Below are positions 23,701 through 36,552 of a stretch of 64,000 bases of DNA, one piece after another. The translations under genes were made by a program, and so were the position numbers. The notes below the pieces were generated by a model. The model did no database searches and had not been told where the DNA came from. It saw only the letters and a program-made list of their open reading frames with translations. Positions within the stretch are counted from its first letter, which is position 1. Every line of letters starts with the position of its first letter. Source of the stretch: Clavelina lepadiformis (Eukaryota; Chordata; Ascidiacea; Aplousobranchia; Clavelinidae); NCBI RefSeq assembly GCF_947623445.1, contig NC_135242.1:3038001-3102000 (forward strand), written 5' to 3'.

Positions 23701-26700
23701 CAATTGCATTTATTAAAGAATAAAAAAGGAGTTAATTTCAAAACAATAAGTTTTGTTTTGTAACATTATTTTATTATCTTTCTCTTGTGTTATCTGCTGT
23801 TCGAGCGGCTGCTTTGAAGCGAGTGATCTTTCTCGGTTGGCTTTTTCAGTAATGACCATTGCCTTTGCTTTTATTCCTCTTTTGACAAACGCACGTTCCG
23901 TCACACATACACTTGTCGCCTTTTTTCCTTCGCTGCAATCCATTAATTGCAGTCACAGTAAAATGATTTTCATTTTGTAACGATTTAAGCGCTTGTGCAA
24001 GTAATAACCATCACGTTGGGCAAAACCGTGTGTAATAATCGTCTTCCAAAAGGTTATGCGAGGTAAATTGAAACCTTTGTGGGCAATGATCGTAATCTGA
24101 ATACTATCGATTCCACAATTATGCCCCCTCCCCTCGGAATCGACGCCTATGACCATTTGTAATATGAATTACTTAAACGAACAAAACAATACAAAACCGG
24201 ATACAGCTACTAAATTTAGTTGTTGCCATTTAGTGCGTTATTTCTCTATTTTATTATTGTAGCTTTTTACCAAAAAGTGTCCGCTTCACAATCTCTAAAT
24301 TGTTGAAGTGTGTGGTAAAACATTGACATGAAACTTACCGTACACTTGCTGCTGCTGCGGCTGCTGCTCGTTTCGCTTTCATTTGTGCCTTGATCTCTGC
24401 AAGGGTCCTTGTCTTCTTAACTGGAGGGGGCGAATTAGATGCACTGCTCCATCTGGCAGGAGAAGATGGAGAAGAGAAAGCACCAGGAGATGGCGCTAGA
24501 GGCCTCTTTGTACCTTTCAATAAAACAGCACATATTATGAAAACGTAACGTAATAGTCAATGCATGGCTAGTTTTGATATTTACAACGTAACAGCACTTT
24601 ATAACAAATCATAAACATTCGTAAATACATAAACGTTCACTAACCGACAAGTGAAAATCGTCCTGGAACAAGGGGGGAATTCCCAGCTGGTGAAAAGTTC
24701 ATTCTGGGTCTATTCTGAGATGTGGACGGTCGAATTGGAAATGGTGGCTGCGTGTTAAACTTTGAATGTTGCGGAATAGGAGCAATGCTTTGGGGCACAG
24801 AGATTGCAACACAAGTAGGCGCTTCTGCTCTCTCAACGGTATGTGCAATGGGAGAAGTCCCTGAATGCAACGTTGTTGTACTAAGCAAGGTCATTCCAAC
24901 GGCACTGGTTTGTTTCACTTTGTTGATTGTTGTTTCTTTGGCTGTTGTAGAAGAGCTTGAGCAAGTCGATTGTACATCGCTTGTTGCACAAATTGAATCG
25001 GACGGATTGGTTTTAACTATATAACAAGATGACGGCAACATTTTTGCTGGTTGAATTAAAGGGGAAAATATGTTGGAAATATCCTTGCTGTCGTTATCTT
25101 TTGTGCTTAAAGGAACTTCTGCTTTTACAGCTTCTTTCCTAAAAACAATATATCAATTTTTCATTTGCTTTTCGTTTGGACAATAACAAAACTAACGCAA
25201 GTACTCAGCAATTTCTTGTATCTTACAGCTTATTAACATGCTTTTTACTTGGAAATGCTCGTAGGTGAATCAACGTTGGCATCGAGGGTGAGTGGGCTTG
25301 GTGCTTGCTTAATATTACCCATAAAAGCATTTGGGGCTTTCGCACAACCAGTAACAAATGATTCTGGCGTGAGAGGCCGGGCGCACAAGCTGAGTACACG
25401 CTCAGTGTCGGATGATGCTGTGGTATCCGTGGTTTTTACAACTTTGAAGCCAAAATCTTGACTTTTACTAACACTAGGATATAATTGCGCATTCGATCTT
25501 TCCTCAACTGTGCCAGCAGTTGCAGGTTGCTTTTCGTTCTACAAAGTATAGTTGATCAGATTTGGTTGAGAACCAAATACTGCGCTTCGTTCAAGTAAGA
25601 TCTGTTCTACCAATACAAAGACACAAACAAGGCTTACTTTTTGCTTAGTTGTAAAGTTTTCTGTCTGAAAAGTAGCGATTGTCGAGTTTACAAGATCGCC
25701 TCTTGGGCACAAGATAAGGGTCGTAGATGAACGCGATGGTACTATAATGAAATATTGGTACCAAGCATGTTAACTGATGGTAAACATGCGATTAGGATTA
25801 CAACATGTTCTATGGATTTAGCTTTCAAAATCACTTTAATTTTTTACCTGTATGATTGTTGTTGTTTGAGTAAGTGCTTGATTTCTAAAAAAAGAATAGG
25901 TTGATGTTCCAAGAAACTCTTTTAGGTCGTCACATTTAACGTCACATTAATTCAGTTCATTTAAGTTTAAATAATTAACTTGATTTCAACTAAAAATATA
26001 CAGTTTTATTCATAATACCTCCTGCCAGAGTGCCGACGTGTATGAATGGTCTGCAATCGCAGATCCATTTTCTGATCTTCTCCTCACATGCAATATCTTA
26101 TGATCACCATCATCTTCGTTTAAATCTAACCTGTTCTCATTGAGAGAATCGGCTTCAGATAACCTGTTAGTGGCGTCGTGAGCAGCGCAGCGCACTAATG
26201 CTGAAAATGCCCTCGATGGTTTCATGATAATCGCTGATGAACTGAAACGCGCTGATTTCTTCGAATAACCATCTTTGCGGCGCATTTGGGACGTTTTTGT
26301 CCCTAGCACGGGTCGCTTTTTGAGACCCATTGGGGAATTGGTAGTCCTATATTTGGAGATTTTCGAATTGGCAAGTTTGGTTCTCGCAATGCGTTCTGCA
26401 TAGCTCAAGTTCTTTTTGAAGGTGCTGGCGACAGGCATTGTTCTCATGTGGAAGTTTTTGTTGCAGGTTTTTGTTTTTCTAGCTTGAGATATTTCAAAGA
26501 GATCTTCATCACTGATGCAAATTTCCTGATCACTGTCGCCAGAGTTTTCACTTTTTTCAAGTTCTGAAAGCGAAAAATAACAACAAAAAACTCAAGAGCA
26601 CAGAGTCAAAATGATAGGGGGTACTATTCAAAAATTTCTGCTACAGTTTGAACTTACATATAAAGTGAATAATATAAATACTGTATTATATTTAATTAAA

Positions 26701-29700
26701 GCCAGTTTAAGGCAATCAGCACAAAAAAACTTTGTTCAGTCGAACCTGGCCTTAGATGAGCAAATAATGCCATTTGAGCTTCCATCCCCAAATCTCGCAT
26801 TTGATGTCCGGTTTCAGCGGCAAGGTTTTGGCTTCTGCTTCGTAACCGTTTGGATGGAACTTGTCTGCATTCCAGATAAAATTAGTTAAATCATATTAGT
26901 ACCCTTGCACAAAGTGTAAATACGTGTGTAGACAAGGGCTCTTTCGTACTTGGTCATCAAAGCACTTACTTTTGACCATAATATTCTTCAAAAAACTTTT
27001 CCTTCCAAGGATCAATTTTACTCCTCTCTTTAGCAATCTCCTGAACAATGCGTGATTGAGTTTCTCTGGTAAACTCTCCGTCACTCAGCCTTTCTCGCCA
27101 TTCCTGAAGCAAAATATGATGCAATGACACTACATTTTTATACCATACAACATTATATTCAAGTTGAAACACTGTAATATTGCGTACTGGTAATGCGTGT
27201 TATAGATACATTAGATGCCGTATACATATACGTAACGTATATGTACACGGTGTACCACGCAGTGTTCAATGCGTTCTATACATGATAACTACATGAAGTT
27301 ATAATAAAAGAACGTGGCACAAAAAAGCAAGAAAAAACTACAAGACACTTTACCTGCACTGCTTGGGTGAAAAATTCATTGGTTAATGCTGTCTCTGAAG
27401 GCACTAAAATCTTCTGATTATTATCAGCAATATTTGAAAGAACTTGGTCACATGCTGGCAGTAGAGTGGTCAATTTGTAACGATAAGAAGAGGGAAGCAT
27501 TGCAAATGTCTCTCGATTCACCAGCGTCTAGAAATATTTACAACATATTTCATAACTGAAGTGCTACAAAATTATACAAATAAACAGCATGGGAAGCAAC
27601 AGCAAAGAACTCACTCTCATGTTAGCATTTACTAAGATGCTACTCGGCGTCTCCAAATCCAACGAACAGTTGTTTTTAGATGAGTAGTTGGAATTGTAAA
27701 TGTTGTAAAATGAGTTTGATCTGGTTATAGCTGCATGTTGTCGACCCGTAGTCTGCCTGGAGCGATTGTAAGTGGCCTGCGTTTGCGGATTGTGCTTTGC
27801 ATTAGAGCTAACTGGAGGGGAATCTGCAAAAAGATGTTATTAGAGGCCTTATTCACATTGATCAGTTCATTCTGTAACAAAACAAGGGATACATTAAAAT
27901 ATTTTACAAGTTTTTCCGAAACTTACTCCTACATAATGAGTTATTCCTGGTGTACACGTCTGCATTCAGGAAGCCCTGTACAAAAAAAAAGCTTAGACTT
28001 TATATATTTGTGAGCAGCGATGAATTGCTGTAGTTTAATTTGTATGATTTGTTTTTGTTCATCTTCTGTAACAATTTCAGCAAAGCTAACATGTCTTAAA
28101 ACCAAAAACAGTATCCACAAACCATTTGATACATGTATCTTAAAATACACACAAAAACCTCAAGAAGTATTTGGATATTACCATCCTCTTGTTTTGATCG
28201 AGTGAAACGGCTCTTCCTTGTATAGAGAATGCATGAGCTTCGCGCACATCTCCGTTAGTAAGTTCAGTTTCAGCTGTGATAGATTGTGATGAAACTAATA
28301 AAGAGAAAATGCTTTGAAAATTCCCCGACAACTACAAAATGCTTAGTCACTTGGTTGAGATAGTTTATTTAAGACATGCAAGTAAAATATATTTTCATGT
28401 CCAGATGATCGCTAAAAAATGTCTTGTCTTTTACAAACACTTTTTGTGACACTGGCCAGCTTCTTCCACTTAATTGTAATACTGCGTTGGTGTGCACCAA
28501 GTCTATCCCCAACAAATTTTCGAAGATGACCATTGCGATGTCGTTTATGTGTTCTCGTGGATGACAATTGAAACATTTATTTGCAGAAACCATTGTAACA
28601 ATCCAAAGCACCCATAAAAACGCTACATTTTTAACAAGATCCAATGAGCGTGATGAGTTATATTGGCACAGTCATATGAACTCGCAGTGCTTTTCGAGTT
28701 AGTAGTTTTTAATGCGTTTATCTATATTCCTGTTAAGACATCGATTCAGATGTAGAAGCAGTTTTGTTTAAAACTGATTATAAAATGTGTAGCTAAAGGT
28801 AAGCAATTAGGTTGGATCAAAGAACCATTATCATCACAGTTACATAAAGTGAGCATAGCATACCTTGGCTTGGTTCCAATTAATCAAAATATACTTAAAC
28901 TGTGTGACAAAAAGCGTATATCGTTGTTATACATACCAAACACCTTTGCTGGCCAGTGACAAAATTGGTGTGGACGCGTGCAAAACAGTCAACGGTACAA
29001 AAAGATCTGAGGATCGCTGGTTTACATTGGTACGATATGTAGTAACATTGATGTCAATGTTGACTTACCTTTAGCATCGCCATTTTCTAAATTTTCCTCA
29101 CATTTGTCCGAAGAAATGTCTAAAATTTAAAAATATAATCAGGCACACGAGTTTTTTATTATAAAAGCCATTGAATATGCCTACCTGGGCTATTTAATAA
29201 AAACTCTACCATGACAAAATTTTAGCAATAAGCTCAATCATTAGTATCAGCGAAAAAAGCTAAACTAGCACTTAATTAAAAGTCTAACTAGAATTCACAA
29301 TGTATTATTATCAAAGAACCATTTATTATACCTGAGCTCTGTTGATCAGGCACAACTTCTGCATTTTGCTTTAACCATGATTCCTGCAAAGTCATTTTGA
29401 AGTAAATTTTGCATGTTTGTCAAAAAATTCTAACACCATACGACAGGTTAGAGTGAATTGGAGAAGATTTGATGTAAATCTCACCTTTAAAGCATACAAT
29501 CCAATTCTGCCTTTAACACGGTAGAAAGGACAGTTCGGTAGCTGCGCATGGTGATTTAACATTGTGGTTAACACATTTTCTGCTGCCCTGAAAAAAGATT
29601 TGCAATTTAAAGCATATGATTGATAAATAAAATTAACCAACCTTAGAAATTTTCTTCTTACAAAAGTAGTTTTTACTCACACTGCTTGCTGTTAGGATAA

Positions 29701-31670
29701 TCTTTGTTATTATATCTTTGTATGACACCCAGTAAAATGGCAATATTATGAAACTATATAACTTGGGAATATTAGGAATTATGGATTAATTCACATCAAC
29801 ATTTGCACAGAATGATGTTGCACATTAGTGACATTACTGTAGATACAAAGCTAAAACTGGTAATTTATACAAAAAGACACAAACGTTTTTGCTAAATATT
29901 TATTTTTCAAAAAAGGTTTTCACTATAACTTGAAAACATGTTTTTTCCAGCACAATGTTTTCTTTGTTTTGTTAACTTTCTACGAAAAGCAATATACGCT
30001 ATACGTCACGGATTATGTGGATTATAATTTAAGAAAAACTATAAATCTAAAAATTCACATAGCATACCGTAAATTAGTATTAGCCTATACCATAATTTAC
30101 CACTTTCTGTAAATTGCACGTCTTATACTTTATACACCAAAACTAAACATTTACAAGAAATTTTCCGATCAACACTCAAGCACACATTACATGTAAACGA
30201 TCATAATACCATCAAAAAGTATATCATCGTAAAAATGATATATAAACTTACTTATTCATTGAGATTTCTTTTAGGCATTTTTCATGAATTGTGCGAAGAA
30301 TTTGACGGATCCCAAGCACCTTGGTGGGACTCATTTGAATAGCCTGTGACATAGCATTTAATTTAATTATCACGATTACTTAAATATTTAATTAATTAAT
30401 TAATAGGATGAGCATCAAACAATTTATCATTGAACTGAAGTTCTAACGTCTTTGCATGATTTAAACTTGGCAATGATTTAGATAAGGCTTTTTACCTCAA
30501 TAACAGTAAAACATCATTATCACTGGAATAAGCTCAATATGACTGAAAAAAATCTATCAACGCAGTAAGATCTCGATCTTTTTATACCTAACTAACTACG
30601 TCGTTGATCTTATTTCATCTGATGATGGTTTTATTTCAATATTCCTGATTTTGTTTCCATGTTGACCTCATTCTAGTGATGGAATGGGCATAGTGCAGAA
30701 GTAAAAGACGTCACAATTTGGGTAAAAGGGGTCTAGTATACAAATTCATCCCGCTCTTGTGCACTAAACCCAATGGAATTAATATGGGTGACGGTGATTG
30801 AGCACTCTTTCAAAATATAGGAGTGATTCTAATAAAGTAATTGGACCAAGAAAAAAACTTTTTACTTTTGCAATTGTTTTGTGGGCTTGCCCGAATTTGA
30901 AACTGTTCATCAGAAACATTGAAAAAACCATGCATTGAAAAACACCTGGCCTAAAATAAATGCTCACAATAGTATAACACCATTAAGCATTGTACCCAAT
31001 TCGTATAACTGAGAGCCCAGAGCTCAAGTCACAACACCACTGAAAAATAGATTTCTTGAATTTAATAAAACTAAAATAACACATAAAATTGAAGTAATTA
31101 ACTGAAATATTGACCATCTAAACTTTATTGGCTCAGTGACAAAACAGTTGCACCTGGCTCATAGGAGTGGAAAGTGTTAAAGATGGTATTCTAGGTTCGA
31201 TTTTCAGGTGCGCTACCAAGGTAATGCCCTTGCACAATAATGAAAGAGACTTGTTCCTGTTCAGAGGTCGTGATAATAATTTTCAAATTTGTGCAATTTA
31301 ATCAAAAAAACAAACAAAAAATGTGTATCCATCGGAACTTGAATAAAAACACTCGGTAGCTAAACGGGGTTCAAGCAATGAGGAATCATCACCAAGTTTA
31401 AATCGTGCTAAGACTCTCCTCAGTTCAAGAATAAAGATTACAATACCATACCCTACCATCAATCATTCGCTAATATACTGATATACCATGCAAGAACATT
31501 CAAAAATATAGCATTAAAGATATTTTAATTTAGCCTGCTTCAAATCGCCTGGGAAATAAAAAGCAAAAGCTTCTTTATACTGATAGATTCATAAATACCA
31601 AAGTCGCAGCTTCAGCCCATGTGCGATCATTTTTCTTTCGCTTCTTTGAAAGGCGATTGCTCTTCATCAT
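20778..31670 (-). CDS. ASXL: ASXL (Additional sex combs-like) Polycomb protein, about 25 exons, about 1,400 aa
   Basis: Exon 1 (31581-31670) encodes MMKSN...[14 protein letters not shown], the ASXL N-terminus. Exons 30252-30343 and 29485-29587 complete the HARE-HTH domain ([27 protein letters not shown]). Exons 29332-29383, 29069-29119, 28182-28294, 27927-27975 and 27615-27823 ([14 protein letters not shown]) lead into the DEUBAD in 27354-27527 and 26970-27103 ([43 protein letters not shown]). Long Ser/Thr-rich exons follow to 20778. ARTLADIKA-like [14 protein letters not shown] (about 24400) is the conserved ASXL mid-motif. Phases join at nearly every border I tested. DEUBAD activates BAP1, which removes H2A mono-ubiquitin. 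The end, STPGS, has no Cys-rich PHD finger, unlike human ASXL1-3. The 1-kb intron at 23299-24338 contains no identified insert. Confidence 0.92.
30705..30780. repeat. Dispersed repeat block shared with about 5975-6050, in ASXL intron 1
   Basis: Contains TCACAATTTGGGTA, GGGTCTAGTATACAAA and CACTAAACCCAATGG in the same order as the copy near 6000. The related block GCTCTGCACAGTGAATGG at 32813-32830 lies beyond ASXL exon 1, so the two blocks cannot be one intact element here. Confidence 0.5.
31130..31265 (+). repeat. tRNA-derived SINE in ASXL intron 1
   Basis: A box-A-like TGGCTCATAGGAGTGG (about 31155) and box-B-like GGTTCGATTTTC (31194-31205) are spaced as in a tRNA gene. After them GTGCGCTACCAAGG and AATGCCCTTGCACAATAA form a tail also seen, in reverse, at about 56870-56930 (GGCGCTACCGTTG ... 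GGGCAAGGCATTTACG). This is an old RNA polymerase III-type retrosequence rather than a working tRNA. Confidence 0.6.
31350..31460. repeat. Short interspersed repeat, second copy of the 4470-4575 family
   Basis: CTCGGTAGCTAAACGGGGTTC resembles a tRNA-derived head and is followed by the segment shared with 4500-4575. The copy is diverged and its ends are uncertain. It lies in ASXL intron 1. Confidence 0.4.
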
Positions 31671-34091
31671 GAAAACCGATAGAACAATGGGACAGAGTTC
31701 AAATGTCAAGCCCAAATAAGCATGCTTTTTAGCCTATGCCATATACACTGTGACATGAATAAAAATGTAACTTTTAAGCCATTCAGAGAAAACAAAAGTT
31801 AGGTTTACTGTGACTGTTATAGGCCTATACTGCTGTAGAAGAGATGACGTATGACAGGCCTATAAGTAAACAAAGCAACAATTTAGCACATTCCTAGTAG
31901 CTGCTACTACTACTAGGCTTGCTCGAATTACCAGATTTAAAAGATATTAACTTTTCTGCACTTAAAAAAACCTAACTTCCTCACTCCACAGATGTTGGCT
32001 CGCTCAGTCAGGTCTATTTGGAGCTTAGGTGTTGGATCTACAAAACCTTACAAACCATAGTGATATTTGATGTCTGTGTTTACACAAAACAAAATAAGGG
32101 ACTCTATTCTGAAACAACGACGTTATCAGAAAAATAAACAAGAAACAGGGCAAAAGTAAAGTAAAACATTTATTGCTAGAACAGATACAAATCTGTACTC
32201 AACTTACTTTGGCGCATTATCGGCACGCCAAATGTTTTCATGAAACTTGTTCTGAACTCCTATTAGCTACTGCACGCTGTTCGCCTCTGAAGATCTAAAA
32301 GTTTCCCTAAGAACAAAATTTCTCTCAGCTTATCCAGAAAGAAACCTTGGCCACCTATTTTCTTTGACACCCATTACACACAGAGTTTCAATTGCTGCAA
32401 GCCCATTTGCCGGTTTTAGGCTAATCATTTCAGTAAATTTTTCCTTCGAACAAAAGCACGACTAGTTTCTATAAGTTACTTGAGGAAAAAAGTGATGTTT
32501 TCGTTGTGATTAAAAAAGTGTTACATTAGTACACAACACACTAAACAAAGATCTGAACAAAAGTGAAACACATGATTTTAATGCTGTTGCACCATGAAAA
32601 CTATCAACAAAGAATGTTTTGTTATTGAAGTGCAGTACTATTTTCAAGTTCGCTGACGTCCATGCTAACCTACCATCTAAGAACACAATTGTATTATTGC
32701 TATTTCGCATGTTTTTAAGCCTTTGGGCTTAGCCACTTTTTCCTGCTTATTAATTGTTTGTGAGCATGTGTTTTATTGTGCTATGAGTACCACGGTTAGG
32801 AACCTAAATTTCGCTCTGCACAGTGAATGGTAAATATTAAACAATACAATACCCAAGTACACTTGAATAACTAAACTTGGATGAATGCATATCAACAAAA
32901 ATGGCAATACACCAAATTAATGAACTTTGAAGCAGCAGTAATGCTATATCGAAAATCGTTAAAACAACATCGAGTCACTCATAACCAAGCTCAAAGAATC
33001 TGAAACATTTGTAACACTGCCACCTACAGCATTGGAACGGAAGCATTCTTCATTAATCCACATTCTTAGCATATGCAAATGTGGTTGAATATAAATACAA
33101 TCAAATGATATTTGAGTTGTGATGTGGGTGACTTGTGCACAATTCTATCCTTCTCTAGCGTACCAGTAGTTTTGCCTGTGAAGAAAATAAAACAAAATAG
33201 TTTAGAAAAAAACACCTAAAATTTCTCCAACAACTAGACCTATAAAATAAGGATAAACAAACATTCTTTTAAATTACTCACATGAGTCTGCTTGTGAGGG
33301 GAAGTTACAATTTTCATAAATAATCCTCAATTGAGGCAACTTGAACTTGTCTTTAAATCATAGAGCAACAGGTGCTGTGAGTTGCCCCAATGAGATCATC
33401 CTTCACCGAGCACTGTCACCTGCAACGATCGACGACAATTGAGGTGAAATTCTTGATCCAGATGGTAGTGGCGCATCTTATTATTGGTAGTATTGACACA
33501 TTAACTACAGTAGCTTGAAGCAACTATCAACAAAAAGAGTGGAAGTTTAGCTGAATGATTAGCAGATTTATGACATCCATTAAAAGCTTTCGATCCTAAT
33601 TTAATACTTCCTTGAAGACAAGAAACAGTTTTCCGAAAAAACAGAACATTCAACCCTACATAAGGCTGGGCCCGTTTAACAATAATTCATTGAAAACAGT
33701 GAAGTATTTTTGTAGCAGAAATAGAAGAATCAATGTATTTAAGTGCATCAGAGCAGCAGATGTTTCATTTTTCACTAAAAACATTCCTAATGATAGTGCG
33801 AGCAGGAATTGAAGAAGTTTCAGCCCTCAGAACAAGAAGCTACACCGGGGCTATATACTCTGCTCCCACTACCATTCTGAGTTTGGAGGTTTTCATCGAA
33901 AAACGAACTGTCTGCTGTTACGATGTACACAACCATAATGATTTTTCTATTTCTACTACAAATTACCAGCCACACCAAATATTGTGCACCAAAGTTCTGG
34001 TAGCTTCAATAAAACTAATATTTTTTAAAAATCAAAAATATAAACAAAAGTGAACCAATTAGTAAATAGCAACAAAAAGTTTCATTTGAAC
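31671..34091. other. Intergenic region between ASXL and CDK7, both on minus
   Basis: Holds the ASXL promoter side and the CDK7 3' side. Contains one short repeat block (32810-32865, see 5975-6050). Frames such as 33733-34053 have no family resemblance and low-complexity AT-driven composition. Nothing else is recognised. Confidence 0.5.
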
Positions 34092-35126
34092 TCAGAAAAC
34101 TAATCTTTTTGCAAGTCCACCCATTTCAAGTTCCTTTTCTCGTTTTCGTTTAATTCCAGCCTTCAACTGTTGAGCACCTTTTGCTAAACTGGCAGCACAG
34201 GTGGCTGGTAATGGCAGTTTTATAGTTGGCGTAGGAGCTGGTGGGTTACTAAAAAATGGTAGCATTAAAACTTTAGATGCAGATAACCTTGTGACTGGGT
34301 TATAACGAAGCAAGCCTGAGATAACCTGCAGTAAATCATCGGATGCGGCACTGAAGCATTGGTTCAAAGGCACACCAGGAAAGGGCTTAAAGTTTATATA
34401 GTCTGGTAAAGATGTCATCCCAGGCCACTCTGCTTCGGTTGGTGTGCCAAGAGTTTCAAATATTTTGCTCAGTTGGTCAAGATCAGATTCACCAGGCAAA
34501 AAAGGTACCCGCAAAAGAAGTTCTGCTAAAATACACCCAACGGCCCACATATCAACACCTGTCCCATACAACCTAGCCCCGTAGAGCAGTTCAGGGCATC
34601 TGTACCATCTTGTTACCACTTGGTGGGTATATTCTCGGCTAGGGCTTCCGAAAGATTTTGCCAGACCAAAATCTCCTATTTTCAAAATTCCACTATGGTC
34701 TATCAACAAATTATTTGGCTTAAGATCACGATGCAAGATCCATAATGAATGTAAATATTCCAATCCTTGCAGAGTCATAATCATATATGCTTTAATATTA
34801 GGCTGTGTTAATACGATGCTTGTGTCTTTAATAATAACTTCCAGATCTGTTTCCATAAAATCAAAAACGAGGCTAATGTTGGACTTCTGTCCGAAAACAT
34901 CCAAAAGACCAATTATATTTTCATGATGAAGTTCTTGTAAAAGTTTGATTTCACGAAGTGCTGTTCGGTTGATTCCATCTTTAGCTTCTGCTCTGTTTCC
35001 CAACTTGATTTTCTTCACTGCCACGATATTATTGTTGTTTTGGGTGTCCTTGGCCTTGTAAACAGTAGCAAATTGTCCTTCCCCTAAGAACTCAATCTTT
35101 TCATATCTTGATGATTTACTAGACAT
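34092..35126 (-). CDS. CDK7: Cyclin-dependent kinase 7 (CAK / TFIIH kinase), intronless, 344 aa
   Basis: A single open frame of 344 residues against 346 in human CDK7, colinear to the end (GGLAKRLVF; human GGLPKKLIF). I see the Gly-rich loop [11 protein letters not shown], catalytic Lys in VAVKKIKLG, the CDK7-type helix [25 protein letters not shown], and the T-loop [17 protein letters not shown]. Ser and Thr stand at the two activating positions (Ser164 and Thr170 of the human enzyme). The APE motif reads CPE here. With cyclin H and MAT1 it phosphorylates cell-cycle CDKs and the RNA polymerase II CTD. The lack of introns is odd beside its intron-rich neighbours. No poly(A) relic or target duplication is visible, and the frame is intact. 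Confidence 0.97.
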   Translation of the reverse strand: MSSKSSRYEKIEFLGEGQFATVYKAKDTQNNNNIVAVKKIKLGNRAEAKDGINRTALREIKLLQELHHENIIGLLDVFGQKSNISLVFDFMETDLEVIIKDTSIVLTQPNIKAYMIMTLQGLEYLHSLWILHRDLKPNNLLIDHSGILKIGDFGLAKSFGSPSREYTHQVVTRWYRCPELLYGARLYGTGVDMWAVGCILAELLLRVPFLPGESDLDQLSKIFETLGTPTEAEWPGMTSLPDYINFKPFPGVPLNQCFSAASDDLLQVISGLLRYNPVTRLSASKVLMLPFFSNPPAPTPTIKLPLPATCAASLAKGAQQLKAGIKRKREKELEMGGLAKRLVF

Positions 35127-35410
35127 TTTAATATCCCTGTTTCATGAACTCTGCATTGAAAGGACATTATACATGTTGAGTTAGACCATACCATTACAGA
35201 TGGTGATGAAGTCACAATGTAATTATTACATGTAGATTAAATTAAATACAGAAATTTTTGATGAATACACAGTGATTTTTATACCTGGTATCATGTATTT
35301 ACACCACAAAATGCCAGCACACGGACAAACTATGGCAGTTTTCAATGAAAACGCGTTCATTTAAAAGCAATAATTTTGAATAAGAATGATGAACACATCT
35401 TTTTCATTTT

Positions 35411-35788
35411 TTAAAAAAACTGGTAGCACAAATTAACAAACTTTCTTTTCTGCTTCTTATAAATTGACATGCAGGCATGAAAGCATTCAGCCGATATATT
35501 TGCAAGTTGACAAATTGCCTTGTGTGTCCACACTTTCCACACTGGTAAATAAGCATATAGTGTAAACACAGAATTTGGCTTACACCGAGTTTTTCTAATT
35601 AAAATTGCTTTATTTTCGGGCGTTGCACAAAACGAGCAAATTAAAAAGTTTTGTGTGTGTGAGCCACGCTTCCCACTAAAGAAATGACATTTACAGCAAA
35701 CAACTGCAAAATTTACCATAAATGGTAGAATGGCGTATTTCTGAGCTTTGCCTGGGATGTAAACAACTGCAGATGTGTGTAAGTGCAT
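35411..35788 (-). CDS. Uncharacterised Cys-rich 125-codon frame upstream of CDK7
   Basis: An open frame from ATG 35788 with Cys at residues 31, 32, 34, 51, 54, 69, 93, 102 and 106. The CCKC and CSFC pairs are spaced like a zinc ribbon. It lies about 290 bp upstream of the CDK7 start on the same strand. No family is recognised and no splice sites give it support, so it may be a chance frame. Composition is less AT-driven than neighbouring spurious frames. Confidence 0.25.
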   Translation of the reverse strand: MHLHTSAVVYIPGKAQKYAILPFMVNFAVVCCKCHFFSGKRGSHTQNFLICSFCATPENKAILIRKTRCKPNSVFTLYAYLPVWKVWTHKAICQLANISAECFHACMSIYKKQKRKFVNLCYQFF

Positions 35789-35962
35789 CGCAAAATAGAC
35801 AATTCCTATTGAGTTTTACCAAAACATGAAAACATCATCATCAACACCCCCGGCTTCAGATACTTTAAACTTTCACGAGTTCTGAACCTTAATACCCAGT
35901 ATGGAATGTAGGTTCTTTGTGCACCGGACAGCGTAATTTTCAAAGACGGGTGTGTACCAGTA

Positions 35963-36217
35963 CAGGGCTTCTCAAACTGTAGGTCGCGACCCAGCTTGGG
36001 GTCGCAAAATGTAATTTTGGGATCGCGAAACAAATTAAATTTTTATAAATTAAATTTTTTTTGATTACTTTTTATTGTGTGCATTTGTATGATTTAGCCA
36101 GAGACAAAAATACGGTATCACTTGAGATTTGTAATTGGACGTTTATTGTTTTAACATCATTAGTGTGATAGGCTACCTCTCAAGGGGTCGCAGACCCAAA
36201 AAGTTTGAGAAGCCCTG
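35963..36217. mobile_element. hAT MITE, 255 bp, upstream of CDK7
   Basis: The left end CAGGGCTTCTCAAACTGTAG and right end AAAGTTTGAGAAGCCCTG are inverted repeats. GGTCGCGACCC and GGGGTCGCAGACCC lie just inside each end. The target duplication is TACCAGTA (35955-35962) against CACCAGTA (36218-36225), seven of eight bases. No coding capacity. Confidence 0.88.
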
Positions 36218-36552
36218 CACCAGTAAACTACAAAAATTGTGCAGCGGTATGCATCAGTGTGCACCAAATATCGCCGTTTGGGAATTGCTTACTTTACAAA
36301 GTCGAACATGTCCGTTATACACAACGCTTTCTTTCCACACAGTTGGCTCAATACCGCAGCATGTCAACATGTTGCAATGACGTTATGGTATTATCTTGTC
36401 AAATATTTCCATGCCAGGATAACAATCTTATGTTGCCATCTTTTTTTAGGTAAGTTTTGCTTTACAGTGACGGTAACTTTCCAAATTTCCAGTTTCTGTT
36501 CTAAAATATCGACCTTAACCAAGTCGAACACCACATTGACAAGATTGATAAC

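Noticed and set aside
28369-28644. 91-codon minus-strand frame with a signal-peptide-like start
   Set aside because: It falls in an ASXL intron; exons on either side join in phase without it and no family is recognised.
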